NCBI GenBank assembly: GCA_964501275.1
Contig: CAZCSP010000008.1
Coordinates: 62,001 to 126,000, forward strand
Direction: 5' to 3'
Length of the DNA stretch: 64,000 bases
Source: 55-13 sp964501275
GTDB lineage: Bacteria > Armatimonadota > Fimbriimonadia > Fimbriimonadales > Fimbriimonadaceae
The notes below the pieces were generated by a model. That model was not told the DNA's origin, made no database searches, and saw nothing but the letters and a program-made list of their open reading frames with translations. Both the position numbers and the translations under genes were made by a program. Of this stretch, positions 26,039-35,014 are shown in pieces. Every line of letters starts with the position of its first letter. Within the stretch, counting starts at the first letter, position 1.

Positions 26039-27502
26039 ATGCGGACCCTTTTACTCATCCTTGTGCTGATGCCCTTGGGACTGGGATTTCAAGTCTCTCC
26101 CAAGGAGCGGATGGAGAGCTTTTTAGTGGCGTTCAACTCCAAAGACCGCGCCAAGGTGAAGGCGATGCTGGAGGTCAACCTCGCCCCGGCGATGTTTGAA
26201 CGGCGCAAACTGGAGGAGTGGGTGGACCAGACGATGCAGATCGCGAACGACTTGGCTCCCCTCCAGGTGGAGAAGGTCCTGCTGGAGCGATCCACGGCGA
26301 TTGTCGTTCAGGTCAAAGCCCGTAATGGAGAGAAGCTGGGCATGCGGTTCGACTTCGAGCCCCAGGCGTCTCCCCGAATCATCGGCCTGCAGATCCACCC
26401 CGACGCGAACTCGCTCTTGGAGACCAGGAAAGTCGTCGACCACTCCGCCTACACCGATCTGGAGGACCTCGCTCGGCGAATCGCGGAGAATGCCAAGGTT
26501 CCGGCGATGGGCGTGGCGACTTGGAAGGACGGGAAGTCCGAGGTCGGCGTGTCGGGGCTGAGGAAGGCGGGTGGTGAGGAGAAAGTGCAACCGGGCGACC
26601 TCTGGCTGATCGGGTCTATCGGCAAATCGATGACTGCCTCTCTGATCGCGACCTTCATCGAAGAAGGCACACTCAATTGGGATTCCAAGCTTAGCGAGGT
26701 GCTGAAGGACATTCCGATGAAGGACGAGTACAAGGCCGTCACCATCGAACAGTTGATGCAGCACATTGCAGGTATGCCTCAGGATATGCGGTTCATCGGG
26801 TCGGACGTGTCCCGAATCATGGGCGACCTGAAGGACCCGGTGGCGATCCGTGCCGCCTACGCGAAGGACATCCTCAACCGCGACCCGATCGGCAAGCCGG
26901 GGGAGAAGATGGCCTACTCAAACGCCGGGTATTCGATCCTGGGACATATTGCCGAGCGGTTGGGCAAGAAGCCGTTCCCCGTCCTGATCAAAGAGCGGCT
27001 CTTTGATCCGTTGGGAATGTCCACCACCCTCTGCGGCTACCCTGGAGAAGCAGGAATGCCTGGTGGAGCAAGCCAGCCATCTGGGCACTTCGAGATGCAA
27101 AGCGGCCCTCGTCCGGGACGCATTGGCCGGGATTTGGTCGACATCACCGTCCCCGCCGGAGGCGGTCTTGCCTGTTCCCTCGAAGACCTGGCGAAGTTTG
27201 GAGCCTGGCATCTGCAAGGCATTCGAGGAGAAAAGACGACCGTGCTGCGGCCCGAGACGATCAAGCGGCTCCACACCCCATTGCCTCGCACTGCGGGTGG
27301 AGAAAGGTACGCCTCAGGCTGGGTGCTCGATGGCGATATGCATACCCACAATGGGTCCGATGGAACCTTCAACGCTGAGATCGCACTCTTCCCCGACCGG
27401 AAGCTAGTGGTTGTCGGTATCGCCAATATGGGGTTCGAGAAAGCTCCTACTCCCGGCGAAGAAGCGGTGAGAGCGGTGTTGCAGAAAAGAATCAGAAACT
27501 AA
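26039..27502 (+). CDS. Exported serine beta-lactamase-fold hydrolase
   Basis: A 487-residue protein with signal peptide (LLLILVLMPLGLGFQ). Residues about 20-135 form a DUF3887/NTF2-like domain (MESFLVAFNSKDRAKVKAML). The rest is a class C beta-lactamase/DD-peptidase fold: S-x-x-K as SIGKS near residue 193, Y-S-N as YSNAGYS near 293, and HNGSDGTF near 436 replacing KTG. Such proteins are usually D-amino-acid or peptidoglycan peptidases or esterases rather than antibiotic-resistance enzymes. It is divergent from the Doc-like gene and ends 20 bp before the convergent mqnA. Confidence 0.85.
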   Translation: MRTLLLILVLMPLGLGFQVSPKERMESFLVAFNSKDRAKVKAMLEVNLAPAMFERRKLEEWVDQTMQIANDLAPLQVEKVLLERSTAIVVQVKARNGEKLGMRFDFEPQASPRIIGLQIHPDANSLLETRKVVDHSAYTDLEDLARRIAENAKVPAMGVATWKDGKSEVGVSGLRKAGGEEKVQPGDLWLIGSIGKSMTASLIATFIEEGTLNWDSKLSEVLKDIPMKDEYKAVTIEQLMQHIAGMPQDMRFIGSDVSRIMGDLKDPVAIRAAYAKDILNRDPIGKPGEKMAYSNAGYSILGHIAERLGKKPFPVLIKERLFDPLGMSTTLCGYPGEAGMPGGASQPSGHFEMQSGPRPGRIGRDLVDITVPAGGGLACSLEDLAKFGAWHLQGIRGEKTTVLRPETIKRLHTPLPRTAGGERYASGWVLDGDMHTHNGSDGTFNAEIALFPDRKLVVVGIANMGFEKAPTPGEEAVRAVLQKRIRN

Positions 27503-27522
27503 GCCAACCCCTCCCAACTTTC

Positions 27523-28365
27523 CTATGCGACCACGGCTTGCCCCGCTGCCACCAATTCTGGGAAATGAACGGCATCTTCAAATCCGTTGGCCTGCAGCCG
27601 GATCTGAAACTCCCGCAGTCCGCCTAGCATCGGTTGGTCCATCCGATAGACCATGACGTTTTCAAAGTAGTCTTTCGCCGTCTCCTCGGGCCAGTGCGCT
27701 TGGCTCATGGCGCGCGCCACCATCGACTCCCGATTCTTCCAGATGTAGTAAGGCTCGCCGTCTTGTGCATTCCCAGCGCACGCCGCCGCCCGTTGGAGCC
27801 ACCAGACCAGGTCCGGGCTCAGGTCGTCGTTTCCGATCCAGGCCGCCCAGACGAACGGCTTGCCGGTCAACTGGAACCATGCCTCGCCCAAGTCCAAAAC
27901 GTGAAGCCCCGTGCCGTCGGACATCATGCCGATGTCGCCGATGAGGACGCAGGCATCGGCTTTCTCCAGCATCGCCGCCTTGTCGGGCGGCATGGTCACG
28001 GTCTCGGGACCAACGCCATAGCTCTCGCGCAGGACGATCTGGGCGAGGCGGTTGCTGGTCATCGAACTGGCGTCCAGAGCCAAGGAACGAATCTCCTCAA
28101 AGGGAACCTTGGAGAAAAGCCGCACACTCTTCACCTGCCTCTGCGACCCAATGCAGACACCCTCCGCTATTTTTCTTCCCGGAATCCGCAGAGAGTCCAC
28201 CGAGGAGACCAGAATCGCCTGCGCCTCGCCCGAATCCAACAGGGCTGGGAGTTCAGAAGGCACCCGGTAGACCACCCGCACCGGACTCGCCCCTCCCATC
28301 TCCTCAAACATCTCGACCAGCGGGATGGCGTTGACATAGGGCACGCAACCAACGGTGTAGCTCAT
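27523..28365 (-). CDS. mqnA: Chorismate dehydratase (futalosine pathway)
   Basis: A 280-residue MqnA. It converts chorismate to 3-[(1-carboxyvinyl)oxy]benzoate, the first committed step of the futalosine route to menaquinone. The family start VGCVPYVNAIPLVE, the block GEAQAILVSSVDSLRIPG and the strand LIGDIGMM support this, as does the periplasmic-binding-protein-like fold. The length is normal. No mqnB, C, D or E is present in the window, so the pathway genes are scattered. It is convergent with the beta-lactamase-fold gene. Confidence 0.88.
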   Translation of the reverse strand: MSYTVGCVPYVNAIPLVEMFEEMGGASPVRVVYRVPSELPALLDSGEAQAILVSSVDSLRIPGRKIAEGVCIGSQRQVKSVRLFSKVPFEEIRSLALDASSMTSNRLAQIVLRESYGVGPETVTMPPDKAAMLEKADACVLIGDIGMMSDGTGLHVLDLGEAWFQLTGKPFVWAAWIGNDDLSPDLVWWLQRAAACAGNAQDGEPYYIWKNRESMVARAMSQAHWPEETAKDYFENVMVYRMDQPMLGGLREFQIRLQANGFEDAVHFPELVAAGQAVVA

Positions 28366-28545
28366 ACCTAGATTCTACGCGGTTGGTTGGGCGTTGTGCC
28401 GGGGCGGGGGACGGATGATGGGTGATTGACGTGAGGTCGTGATGGAGGTGAGCCCTGTAGGTTTTAATCTGAATCCGGAAAGCGTAATGCCCAACACCGA
28501 ATGCCCTAACACCGCAAAGCCGCCCCATCAAGTATCCTCCGCCTC

Positions 28546-29592
28546 ATGGTCAGGCAACGCATGGTGGCGCTGCTCAATGCCCCCCAACTCGGTCTGGTGG
28601 GGGTGATCCTGACTTTGGGGCTGATCCTGTCTCTGTTTGCGGGCAGCTATGAGCGGAACGGGCAGACCATCAACGTCTTCCTCAACCCCAACACCTTGCT
28701 CCAAACCGCCTCCGACGCCAGCTTCTTCGCGATAATGGCGGTCGGGATGACGGTGGTGATCGTCTCTGGCGGCATCGACCTGTCGGTGGGCTCCATCTAT
28801 GCGCTCTGCGGCATGGCGACCGCGATCTTTCTGCGTTCCCAGCCGGCTTTGAGCGGGACCGATCCTTCCCTGGGCCAGTTCCTGGCGGCGGCGGCGGTCT
28901 GCCTGGGAATCGGGCTGGCCTGCGGATTGGTGAATGGGGTCCTGGTCGCCCGCCTCCGCGTCCACCCGTTCATCATCACCTTGGGCACCATGTGGGTGTT
29001 CCGGGGGATCGCATTTGTGGCCAGCAAGGGCCTGAGCATCAACTTCCCCGAGGGCCTGACCGGGGTGTTGAAGGCGACGCTGGGTTTGGAGAAAGGCCTG
29101 TTTCCGGTGCCAATGCTGCTAATGATCGCGGTCACCGTCCTCGGCTCCCTCTACCTGGGTCGGACCTTTTGGGGACGGCGGGTGTATGCAGTGGGCGGGA
29201 ATGAGGAGGCGTCGCGCTACGCCGGACTGCCGATCTATCGGATTCAGGTGGGCGTCTATGCGCTGAATGGACTCTTGGCGGGATTGGCGGCGTTTGCGGG
29301 ATGCAGCTTCTATGGCGCGGCCTCCAGCGCGGATGCCACCGGGTACGAGCTGTTCGTGATCGCCTCGGCGGTGGTCGGCGGGGCGTCGCTCTTGGGTGGG
29401 AAGGGGACCGCGCTCGGAGCGATGCTCGGAGCTTTGCTCATCGTCCTCATCCGCCAAGCCATCCGCACCCTGCACTTCGACCAGAACTACGAGTCGATCA
29501 TCATCGGCTGTGCCGTCGTGGTCGCGGTGGTGCTGGACCAGGCCTCGAGTCGACTGTGGAATAGGCGGTCAGGTCGTGGAGGCGGCGCGTAG
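28546..29592 (+). CDS. Sugar ABC transporter permease, RbsC/MglC type
   Basis: A 348-residue inner-membrane permease with about nine to ten hydrophobic segments. The BPD_transp_2 signatures are present: GMTVVIVSGGIDLSVGSIYAL near residue 67, HPFIITLGTMWVFRGIAF near 142, and GASLLGGKGTALGAMLGA near 280. Such permeases pair with a double-ABC ATPase and a periplasmic sugar-binding protein; the ATPase follows after 288 bp of repeats, but no binding protein gene is adjacent. The last codons (RRSGRGGGA) run into a REP element whose GTAG provides the TAG stop. Confidence 0.88.
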   Translation: MVRQRMVALLNAPQLGLVGVILTLGLILSLFAGSYERNGQTINVFLNPNTLLQTASDASFFAIMAVGMTVVIVSGGIDLSVGSIYALCGMATAIFLRSQPALSGTDPSLGQFLAAAAVCLGIGLACGLVNGVLVARLRVHPFIITLGTMWVFRGIAFVASKGLSINFPEGLTGVLKATLGLEKGLFPVPMLLMIAVTVLGSLYLGRTFWGRRVYAVGGNEEASRYAGLPIYRIQVGVYALNGLLAGLAAFAGCSFYGAASSADATGYELFVIASAVVGGASLLGGKGTALGAMLGALLIVLIRQAIRTLHFDQNYESIIIGCAVVVAVVLDQASSRLWNRRSGRGGGA

Positions 29593-29870
29593 CATGGACA
29601 TCCTGTCCATGCGTCCCACAACCTTCCAGGTTGTGGAAACTTGTAATTGCCTCTCATCAAGCACCATACAGGAGAACCCTTGGCAGGATGCCAAGAGGAC
29701 GCATAGCCTGGAAGGCTATGCCACCAAAGATGTGGCATGGACATCCTGTCCATGTGTCCCACAACCTTCCAGGTTGTGGAGAGTTGCAGTTGCCTCCCAC
29801 CAAGTACCAAGCCAGAGCCCTTGGCAGGATGCCAAGGGGACGCATAGCCTGGAAGGCTATGCTACAGCCA
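29589..29870. repeat. Tandem BIME: two ~135-bp units, each with four REP hairpins
   Basis: Unit 1 spans about 29589-29722 and unit 2 about 29733-29870, with strong but imperfect identity. Each carries palindromes with arms CATGGA/TCCATG around CATCCTG, CCACAA/TTGTGG around CCTTCCAGG, CTTGGC/GCCAAG around AGGAT, and GCATAGC/GCTATGC around CTGGAAGG. The third and fourth are the inverse of the first and second loop types. GTAG heads the left end (forming the permease stop codon) and CTAC closes the right end, 11 bases before the ATPase start. The array may modulate the permease/ATPase expression ratio. Confidence 0.85.
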
Positions 29871-29880
29871 CGGAGGCATC

Positions 29881-31359
29881 ATGAACCCCATCCTTGAACT
29901 CCGGGGCATCACCAAACGCTATCCGGGCGTTACGGCTTTGGACTCGGTGGATGTCGCCATCCAACCCGGCGCAGTTCACGCCCTGATGGGAGAGAACGGG
30001 GCCGGGAAGAGCACGCTAGGCAAGGTGATCTGCGGCCTGATTCACCCCGACGCAGGCACGGTGGTCTTCAAGGGGCAGGAGGCGCGATTCAGCGACCCCG
30101 GCGAGGCGGTGCGGGCGGGGATTGGGATGGTCCACCAGGAGCTTCTCTTCTGTGAGAACCTGACCGTCGCCGAAAACCTCAGCCTGGGCGATATGCCGCG
30201 TCGGGGCGTTTTGGTACACCGCCAAGAGATGGCAACCCGAGCGCAAGAGGCCCTGGTCCGCATCGGCGCAAAGGTCGATCCCCATGCCCGTTTGGGAGCC
30301 TTACCGGTCGCCGTTCAGCAGATGGTGCAGATTGCCGGGGCGGTAGCCAAAGGGGCCGAAGTCTTGATCTTCGACGAGCCCACCTCCTCCCTCTCCCACG
30401 CCGAGTCCGAGCGCCTCTTCGAACTCATCGACCAACTCAAAGCCGACGGCGTCACCTGCATCTACATCTCGCACCGCATGAACGAAATCTTCCGCCTGTG
30501 CGACGCCATCACCGTCTTGCGAGACGGCAAGCACGTCGTCACGAAGCCCACTTCCGAGTTCGACCACGACTCCCTGGTGGCGGCGATGATCGGGCGGGAT
30601 CTTCTTAAGTCCGAGTCGAGGGCGAACGAGTTGGGCGAAATCGCGCTGTCTATCTCCAACCTCTCCAGCCCCGGTAAGTTCCAAGACGTCTCCTTCCAAG
30701 TGCGAAAAGGCGAGGTTTTGGGCCTGGCGGGGTTGGTGGGGGCGGGGCGGACCGAGGTCGTGGAGGCCGTCTTTGGGCTCGACCGACGGGCGACGGGACG
30801 GGTCGAGGTCTTGGGGCAGGAGTTGCGGATCGGGTCGCCGCAAAGAGCCATCTCCCGCCGGGTCGGCCTGGTTCCCGAGGATCGCAAGCGGCACGGCCTG
30901 GTGCTGGGGATGCGGATTCGCGAGAATGAAACCCTCCCCATCCTGCCCCGCCTCGCCAGACTGGGTTTTGTCCAGCGCGGGAAGGAGAGGGATACTGCGC
31001 AGAAGTACTTCGACCGCCTCAGAATCCGCGCTCCCGGCCTGGAGTCGGTGACGGGCGGCCTCAGCGGCGGTAATCAGCAGAAGGTGGTCCTTGCCAAGTG
31101 GCTGGCCGCGGAGTGCGATGTGCTGATGGTGGACGAACCGACGCGGGGTGTGGACATCGGGGCCAAGAGCGAGATCTACGACATCCTGCGCGAAGTCACG
31201 GCATCGGGCAAAGCCATCCTCATGGTCTCCAGCGAACTCCCCGAACTCATCGCCATCGCCGACCGCATCCTGGTCTTCCGCAACGGCTCTGTCGTGGGGG
31301 AGGTCCGGCGGGTTGAGGCGACGGAAGAAAAGCTCATACGCCTGATGACGGGCGTCTGA
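29881..31359 (+). CDS. Sugar ABC transporter ATPase, RbsA/MglA type (two ABC domains)
   Basis: A 492-residue double-domain ATPase energising monosaccharide import. The first Walker A is GENGAGKSTLG (residues 37-47) with Walker B VLIFDEPTSSLS. The second domain has the degenerate GLVGAGRTEVVEA P-loop, signature LSGGNQQKVVLAKWL and Walker B LMVDEPTRGVDIG, the asymmetry usual for RbsA. A GGAGG site sits seven bases before the ATG. The permease precedes it, separated by a repeat array. The convergent kelch gene ends two bases away. No regulator or binding protein is near, so the sugar is unknown. Confidence 0.92.
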   Translation: MNPILELRGITKRYPGVTALDSVDVAIQPGAVHALMGENGAGKSTLGKVICGLIHPDAGTVVFKGQEARFSDPGEAVRAGIGMVHQELLFCENLTVAENLSLGDMPRRGVLVHRQEMATRAQEALVRIGAKVDPHARLGALPVAVQQMVQIAGAVAKGAEVLIFDEPTSSLSHAESERLFELIDQLKADGVTCIYISHRMNEIFRLCDAITVLRDGKHVVTKPTSEFDHDSLVAAMIGRDLLKSESRANELGEIALSISNLSSPGKFQDVSFQVRKGEVLGLAGLVGAGRTEVVEAVFGLDRRATGRVEVLGQELRIGSPQRAISRRVGLVPEDRKRHGLVLGMRIRENETLPILPRLARLGFVQRGKERDTAQKYFDRLRIRAPGLESVTGGLSGGNQQKVVLAKWLAAECDVLMVDEPTRGVDIGAKSEIYDILREVTASGKAILMVSSELPELIAIADRILVFRNGSVVGEVRRVEATEEKLIRLMTGV

Positions 31360-31361
31360 AG

Positions 31362-32216
31362 TCACGGCGCAAACGAGAGGAGGAAGGGATCGCTTGGTTC
31401 GCCCCCGAAGATGATGGCTTTGCCACCTTCGATGATGTAAGCGAACCTCCTTCGCTCCAACTCCCGACCTGGACGAGGAACCCAGCCTTTGGCGCTCCAC
31501 TCGATCGGGTGGCGACTGCCGTCGATGGCTCCGAAGAGAACCAGCTTTCCACCAAAAACGCCCGCTCCGCCAAAAATGCGGCTGCCTGAGAAGGACGCCT
31601 CTTTGCGCCACTTGTTGGCCACCGGATCATAGGACTCCACCTGTCCTTCCCGGCTCACCGAGCTGCCAGCTCCGCCAAGCGCCCACAGTCGATCTTGGAA
31701 GGCGGCCAAGCAGTGCCCATGCCGTGGGGTTGGCATCGGGGCCAGTTCTTTCCATGTCTTTGTCGCCTCTTCGAATCGAAACAGCGACGGCGAATTGGAG
31801 GCGTTTGTCCGGTCCGAAGTCCCGTTAAATCCGCCGGAGAGATATAGCTGGTCCTTCCAGACTAGAGCCGCCGTCCGGGTCATGGGATGGGGCAGCCGAC
31901 CGAATGCAGACCACCTGTCTTGGTGGATGTCATAAGCGTCAATTCGGTCGGAATGGTTGGCCTGCGCGTCCAGCCCGCCCATCACCAGAACTTTGCCTCT
32001 CCACTCCACCGCCGAGGCGAACGAACGGGGGTGCGGCATCGACCTGCCCTTGGTCCAAATCTTGGACCTCAGAGTGTAAATCCAGGTATGCCCAACGCCC
32101 AACGGCCATCCTTCGCCTGCCACGACCACGCGGTCGCCTACCCGCACTGCAATGTGGCCCGCCATCTCGGGCGGAACCGACAAGCAGGCAACGGCAAGTA
32201 AAACGACGGCGATCAT
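31362..32216 (-). CDS. Exported kelch-repeat beta-propeller protein
   Basis: A 284-residue protein with signal peptide (MIAVVLLAVACLSVPPEM). At least five kelch-type blades are visible, each with Gly-Gly and spaced Trp: VLVMGGLDAQ, LYLSGGFNG, LWALGGAGSS, LVLFGAIDG and AIIFGGEPSD, with conserved WKEL/RWSAF strands. Kelch propellers outside the cytoplasm bind proteins or sugars, and some are oxidases or epimerases; no catalytic residues are assigned here. It is divergent from the GHL10 gene, suggesting a glycan context. Confidence 0.78.
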   Translation of the reverse strand: MIAVVLLAVACLSVPPEMAGHIAVRVGDRVVVAGEGWPLGVGHTWIYTLRSKIWTKGRSMPHPRSFASAVEWRGKVLVMGGLDAQANHSDRIDAYDIHQDRWSAFGRLPHPMTRTAALVWKDQLYLSGGFNGTSDRTNASNSPSLFRFEEATKTWKELAPMPTPRHGHCLAAFQDRLWALGGAGSSVSREGQVESYDPVANKWRKEASFSGSRIFGGAGVFGGKLVLFGAIDGSRHPIEWSAKGWVPRPGRELERRRFAYIIEGGKAIIFGGEPSDPFLLSFAP

Positions 32217-32277
32217 CTTATCGATCTATCTGCTTCCCAAGGCACAGCGTTCCCAATCCGAGTAAAGTTCTCCTCGG

Positions 32278-33513
32278 ATGGCAGTTCTTCAGGTTCGAGG
32301 CGTTTGGGGTGGGACGGGGGAGTGCGGTTCGACTCGCGACTCGGTGGCAAGCTATGTGGGGCGGCTGGCGGATGTCGGGGTCAATGCAATCTTCATGGGA
32401 ATCAAAGAGGGCGATGGGCGGCTTTGTTGGCCCAGCGAACGCTTTCCCCAGGCGGTCAAGCCGCCTTATGCCGAGTTCGACCTGCCTGCGGTTCTGCTTG
32501 AGGAGTGCCAAAAGCGCGGGGTTCAGCTTCATGCCTGGTTGATCGACTACTATGAGGGCGAGCAGGGCGCGGCTTATCGGGAGCATCCCGAGTGGGCGGC
32601 GCTCGATGCCTATGGCCGCCCGACCAGCGAGGAGACGCTTCGGGGGCGACGGTACAGTTCGGTCTGGATGTGCCCAGCCCGTCGGACCGGCTATACCGAT
32701 CAGTGGCTGGTGCCGATTCATGAGGAGTTGGCTTCCCGGTACGAGTTCGCCTCGATCCACCACGACTACATCCGCTACCCCGGCGACCTCGCGCCAGACC
32801 AATACTGCTTCTGCGACTACTGCCTGGAGGAGATCGTCCGGTATGCGGGGTACGTCAACGAAGCCTATCCCGACGAGCCGTTTCTCCACGAACTCTACGA
32901 CCGTCCCTACCTGGAGTCGCACTGGGAGCAGAGTCCACGGGTCTTGCCTTCCGCCTGGTCAAGTTGGCCGCGTGACTGGAAGGCGAAATTCTTGTTGGAA
33001 GGCTCGTTCTTCCAGAATGGGCGGAGCGATTTGGACTACTTCTTCTACCGTTTCCGCACCGAGCAGATCAACCGCTTCGCCAGGGAGGCTTACCAGGCGG
33101 TCAAGGCGATCAACCCGAGGATCAAGCTGTCGGGCGCGATCTTCAAGAATCCGGTCCAGAGTGGCCGGTTCATCGGGCAGGATTGGCGGCAGTTCGCGGC
33201 TTGGATGGAGATCGCGGTCCCGATGGACTACCGCGACCATTTCCCCGGCACGTTCGAGCAGTATCTGAACCTGTTGGAGGAGACGATCCGGCGGCAACAG
33301 GTTTGGGCCGCGGAGATGGAGTCGCTTTGGATCGGGACCGCCGTCAACTTCCTCTTCAAGGAGGAGCCCGATGGCCCCTATCCCACCGAGAAGCTGTCGC
33401 AGGTGCTAGAGCGCATCGCCTCGACTGGAGCGCAGGGCGCGGTCCTGTTCTCCTCCGGCCAGTTCGAGCGCTACGGAATCTGGGATCACCTGGCCAAACA
33501 CGGCTGGCCCTAA
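32278..33513 (+). CDS. Glycosyl-hydrolase-like family 10 (GHL10) protein
   Basis: A 411-residue TIM-barrel protein. Characteristic segments are RGVWGGTGECGS, VNAIFMGIKEGDGRLCWPS, RGVQLHAWLIDYY, a Cys-rich loop QYCFCDYCLEEI, IHHDYIRYPGD (a conserved motif carrying putative catalytic Asp) and VPMDYRD. GHL10 proteins are inferred glycosidases, often for bacterial exopolysaccharide, but few are characterised. No signal peptide is seen. The TAA stop is the TA dinucleotide at the left end of a MITE-like element, so the native C-terminus might have been longer. Confidence 0.78.
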   Translation: MAVLQVRGVWGGTGECGSTRDSVASYVGRLADVGVNAIFMGIKEGDGRLCWPSERFPQAVKPPYAEFDLPAVLLEECQKRGVQLHAWLIDYYEGEQGAAYREHPEWAALDAYGRPTSEETLRGRRYSSVWMCPARRTGYTDQWLVPIHEELASRYEFASIHHDYIRYPGDLAPDQYCFCDYCLEEIVRYAGYVNEAYPDEPFLHELYDRPYLESHWEQSPRVLPSAWSSWPRDWKAKFLLEGSFFQNGRSDLDYFFYRFRTEQINRFAREAYQAVKAINPRIKLSGAIFKNPVQSGRFIGQDWRQFAAWMEIAVPMDYRDHFPGTFEQYLNLLEETIRRQQVWAAEMESLWIGTAVNFLFKEEPDGPYPTEKLSQVLERIASTGAQGAVLFSSGQFERYGIWDHLAKHGWP

Positions 33514-33764
33514 AGCCTGTATGTTAGTTCAAGCTCGTCGTACGGCGTCATGGTGAGCGATAGCGGCCCGAGCCTTTTGTTTTTTTGCAGAGTGTCCTAT
33601 GCCGCGAAGTCGAACCACCCCACCCGGTTGCAAGTAAGAAAGGAACTACAGACGGGTGAGGTCCTTCGACTCGCGACCAGCAAACGGCCCTACTACAAAC
33701 TTCATTTGGCTCGTTCAGGATGACGCCGTTCCGAAGCTAGGCCGAATCTACTCACAAGCTCTTA
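33511..33764. mobile_element. MITE-like element, copy 1 (254 bp)
   Basis: The left end TAAAGCCTGTATGTTAGTTC and the reverse of the right end (TAAGAGCTTGTGAGTAG) are imperfect terminal inverted repeats. Further in, ACGGCGTCAT (33542) mirrors ATGACGCCGT (33720), and CGCGAAGTCGAACCACC mirrors GTCCTTCGACTCGCG, so the whole element can fold on itself. It has no coding capacity. Flanking TA dinucleotides suggest Tc1/mariner-IS630-type TA target duplication. It shares extended identity with copy 2 at 39.6 kb. Both flanking genes end in stop codons containing the element's terminal TA. Confidence 0.75.
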
Positions 33765-34013
33765 GTGGCCGTCTTCGGAAGACTGTTCGGTCATCTTGCG
33801 CACCCACAGCAGGATGCCGCCGATGAGAATTCCCAACACGCCGCCTCCGACGAAGCCAGTCAGCATCTCGGAGATTCGGTAGTCCTGGTGAACAGGGTTC
33901 CCGGCGGCGTTGAACAAGGGCCAAAGCCAGGCTCCAAGAATCGACATCGCAAAGGGGAAAACTCCCAAAGAAACGGCAAGGGCCATCTTATCGGCTTCAT
34001 GGTCGCGATCCAT
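33762..34013 (-). CDS. Small membrane protein, 83 aa, unknown
   Basis: A short protein with two hydrophobic helices (MALAVSLGVFPFAMSILGAWLW and GFVGGGVLGILIGGILLW) joined by a polar loop, with a charged C-terminus ending MTEQSSEDGH. No family is recognised. Its TAA stop overlaps the terminal TA of the MITE, so the reading frame may have been shortened by the insertion. It lies between the PhyH gene (same strand, 74 bp away) and the MITE. Confidence 0.5.
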   Translation of the reverse strand: MDRDHEADKMALAVSLGVFPFAMSILGAWLWPLFNAAGNPVHQDYRISEMLTGFVGGGVLGILIGGILLWVRKMTEQSSEDGH

Positions 34014-34087
34014 AGTTGACTTCTATTATGGGCGCTTTTGTGGGATGTGTAAACGCTGAGCGAGTGGACATCCCACCTCTTCACCTT

Positions 34088-34939
34088 TTAATGCGCGGCA
34101 GTTGCCGCCTCCATATCTCCCACCATTTCGATCACCTGCTTCCCATCTTTGTCCACCAACACCCCACAAGGTCCGCCACCCCAAGGGTTCTCCTCCAGAC
34201 CGTCGACCACCGAACCGTCGAACCGGTAAACGGGGAAGTAGTAGTGGGCGACCTTCTCGGCGACGCCCTCGATATAGTGGCCGACGATGATCCGCCGGAA
34301 CCGGGTGTCGGAGGAGTTCGGGCCCGATCCATGGACCAGGGAGCCGTTGAAAAACAGCACGTCGCCCTCCCTCATGACCATCGGGACAGGCTGGCAGTCC
34401 TGGGGCAGAGGGACTTGTTCCGAGGTGAAACTCTGGGAAGCGTCGGAGGTTCCGGGGCAGAGCATGGGGATCCCCTGGGTGCCAGGCACCACTGACATGC
34501 AGCCGTTCTCCTCGTCGATGTCCTCCAGGGCCAGCCACGCCGCCATACAGGTGCCCGGCTCGGCTCGCAGGTAGCGCTGATCCTGGTGCAAAGCCTGCCC
34601 CCTGGCTCCGGGAGGTTTGAAATAGACCATCGTCTGCACCGCATACGGCTCTCGCTCATAGAAGGCGGTCAGCCACTGCCGAATCCGATCGTCCACCATG
34701 AAGTCCATCGCCACTTGGTCCGCCCGATGAGGCTGAAGCAGACGCGGATAGCGTTTGAGGGGATCATCGCTGGTCAGATCGACGCCGCCCTCGGCCCACC
34801 CGTCGCCTCCGCGCTCCACCATGTCGGTGAAATACTCTCGGAGTTTGGTGGTCTCCTCTTTGCTGAAGAGGCCCGGCTCCAGGACATAGCCCTCGCGGCG
34901 ATATTGCTCAACTTTTTCGGGATCAACGATAGATTTCAT
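34088..34939 (-). CDS. Phytanoyl-CoA dioxygenase (PhyH) family oxygenase
   Basis: A 283-residue Fe(II)/2-oxoglutarate oxygenase. ATG at 34939 is chosen because AGGAAG lies just upstream and it yields the usual start (VEQYRREGYVLEPGLFS). The iron ligands are visible: LHQDQRYLRAEPG (H-x-D, residue ~116) and VHGSGPNSS (distal His), with an Arg (RFRRIIVGHY) for 2-oxoglutarate. PhyH enzymes in environmental bacteria hydroxylate small molecules including sugars, ectoine or phosphonates; the substrate is unknown. The divergent AraC regulator 75 bp away is the likely controller. Confidence 0.85.
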   Translation of the reverse strand: MKSIVDPEKVEQYRREGYVLEPGLFSKEETTKLREYFTDMVERGGDGWAEGGVDLTSDDPLKRYPRLLQPHRADQVAMDFMVDDRIRQWLTAFYEREPYAVQTMVYFKPPGARGQALHQDQRYLRAEPGTCMAAWLALEDIDEENGCMSVVPGTQGIPMLCPGTSDASQSFTSEQVPLPQDCQPVPMVMREGDVLFFNGSLVHGSGPNSSDTRFRRIIVGHYIEGVAEKVAHYYFPVYRFDGSVVDGLEENPWGGGPCGVLVDKDGKQVIEMVGDMEAATAAH

Positions 34940-35014
34940 TTTCTGCTTCCTATCATAATCCTGCCAAGTTGGAAAACGATGCGTTGTCTCGCTCCAATCA
35001 TCTAATATCCTGCT

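Noticed and set aside
27523..28365. Binding protein of the neighbouring sugar ABC transporter
   Set aside because: Fold is similar, but the sequence is clearly MqnA and lacks a signal peptide.
29589..29870. CRISPR array
   Set aside because: Only two long units with internal palindromes, no regularly spaced unique spacers and no cas genes.
30301..31611. 436-codon minus-strand open frame across the ABC ATPase gene
   Set aside because: Antisense to a strongly recognised double ABC ATPase; long only because of high GC.
33511..33764. IS256-type ends with 8-9 bp target duplication
   Set aside because: Ends resemble GAGCCTGTGT of some IS256 members, but no 8-9 bp direct repeat flanks either copy, whereas TA flanks both.
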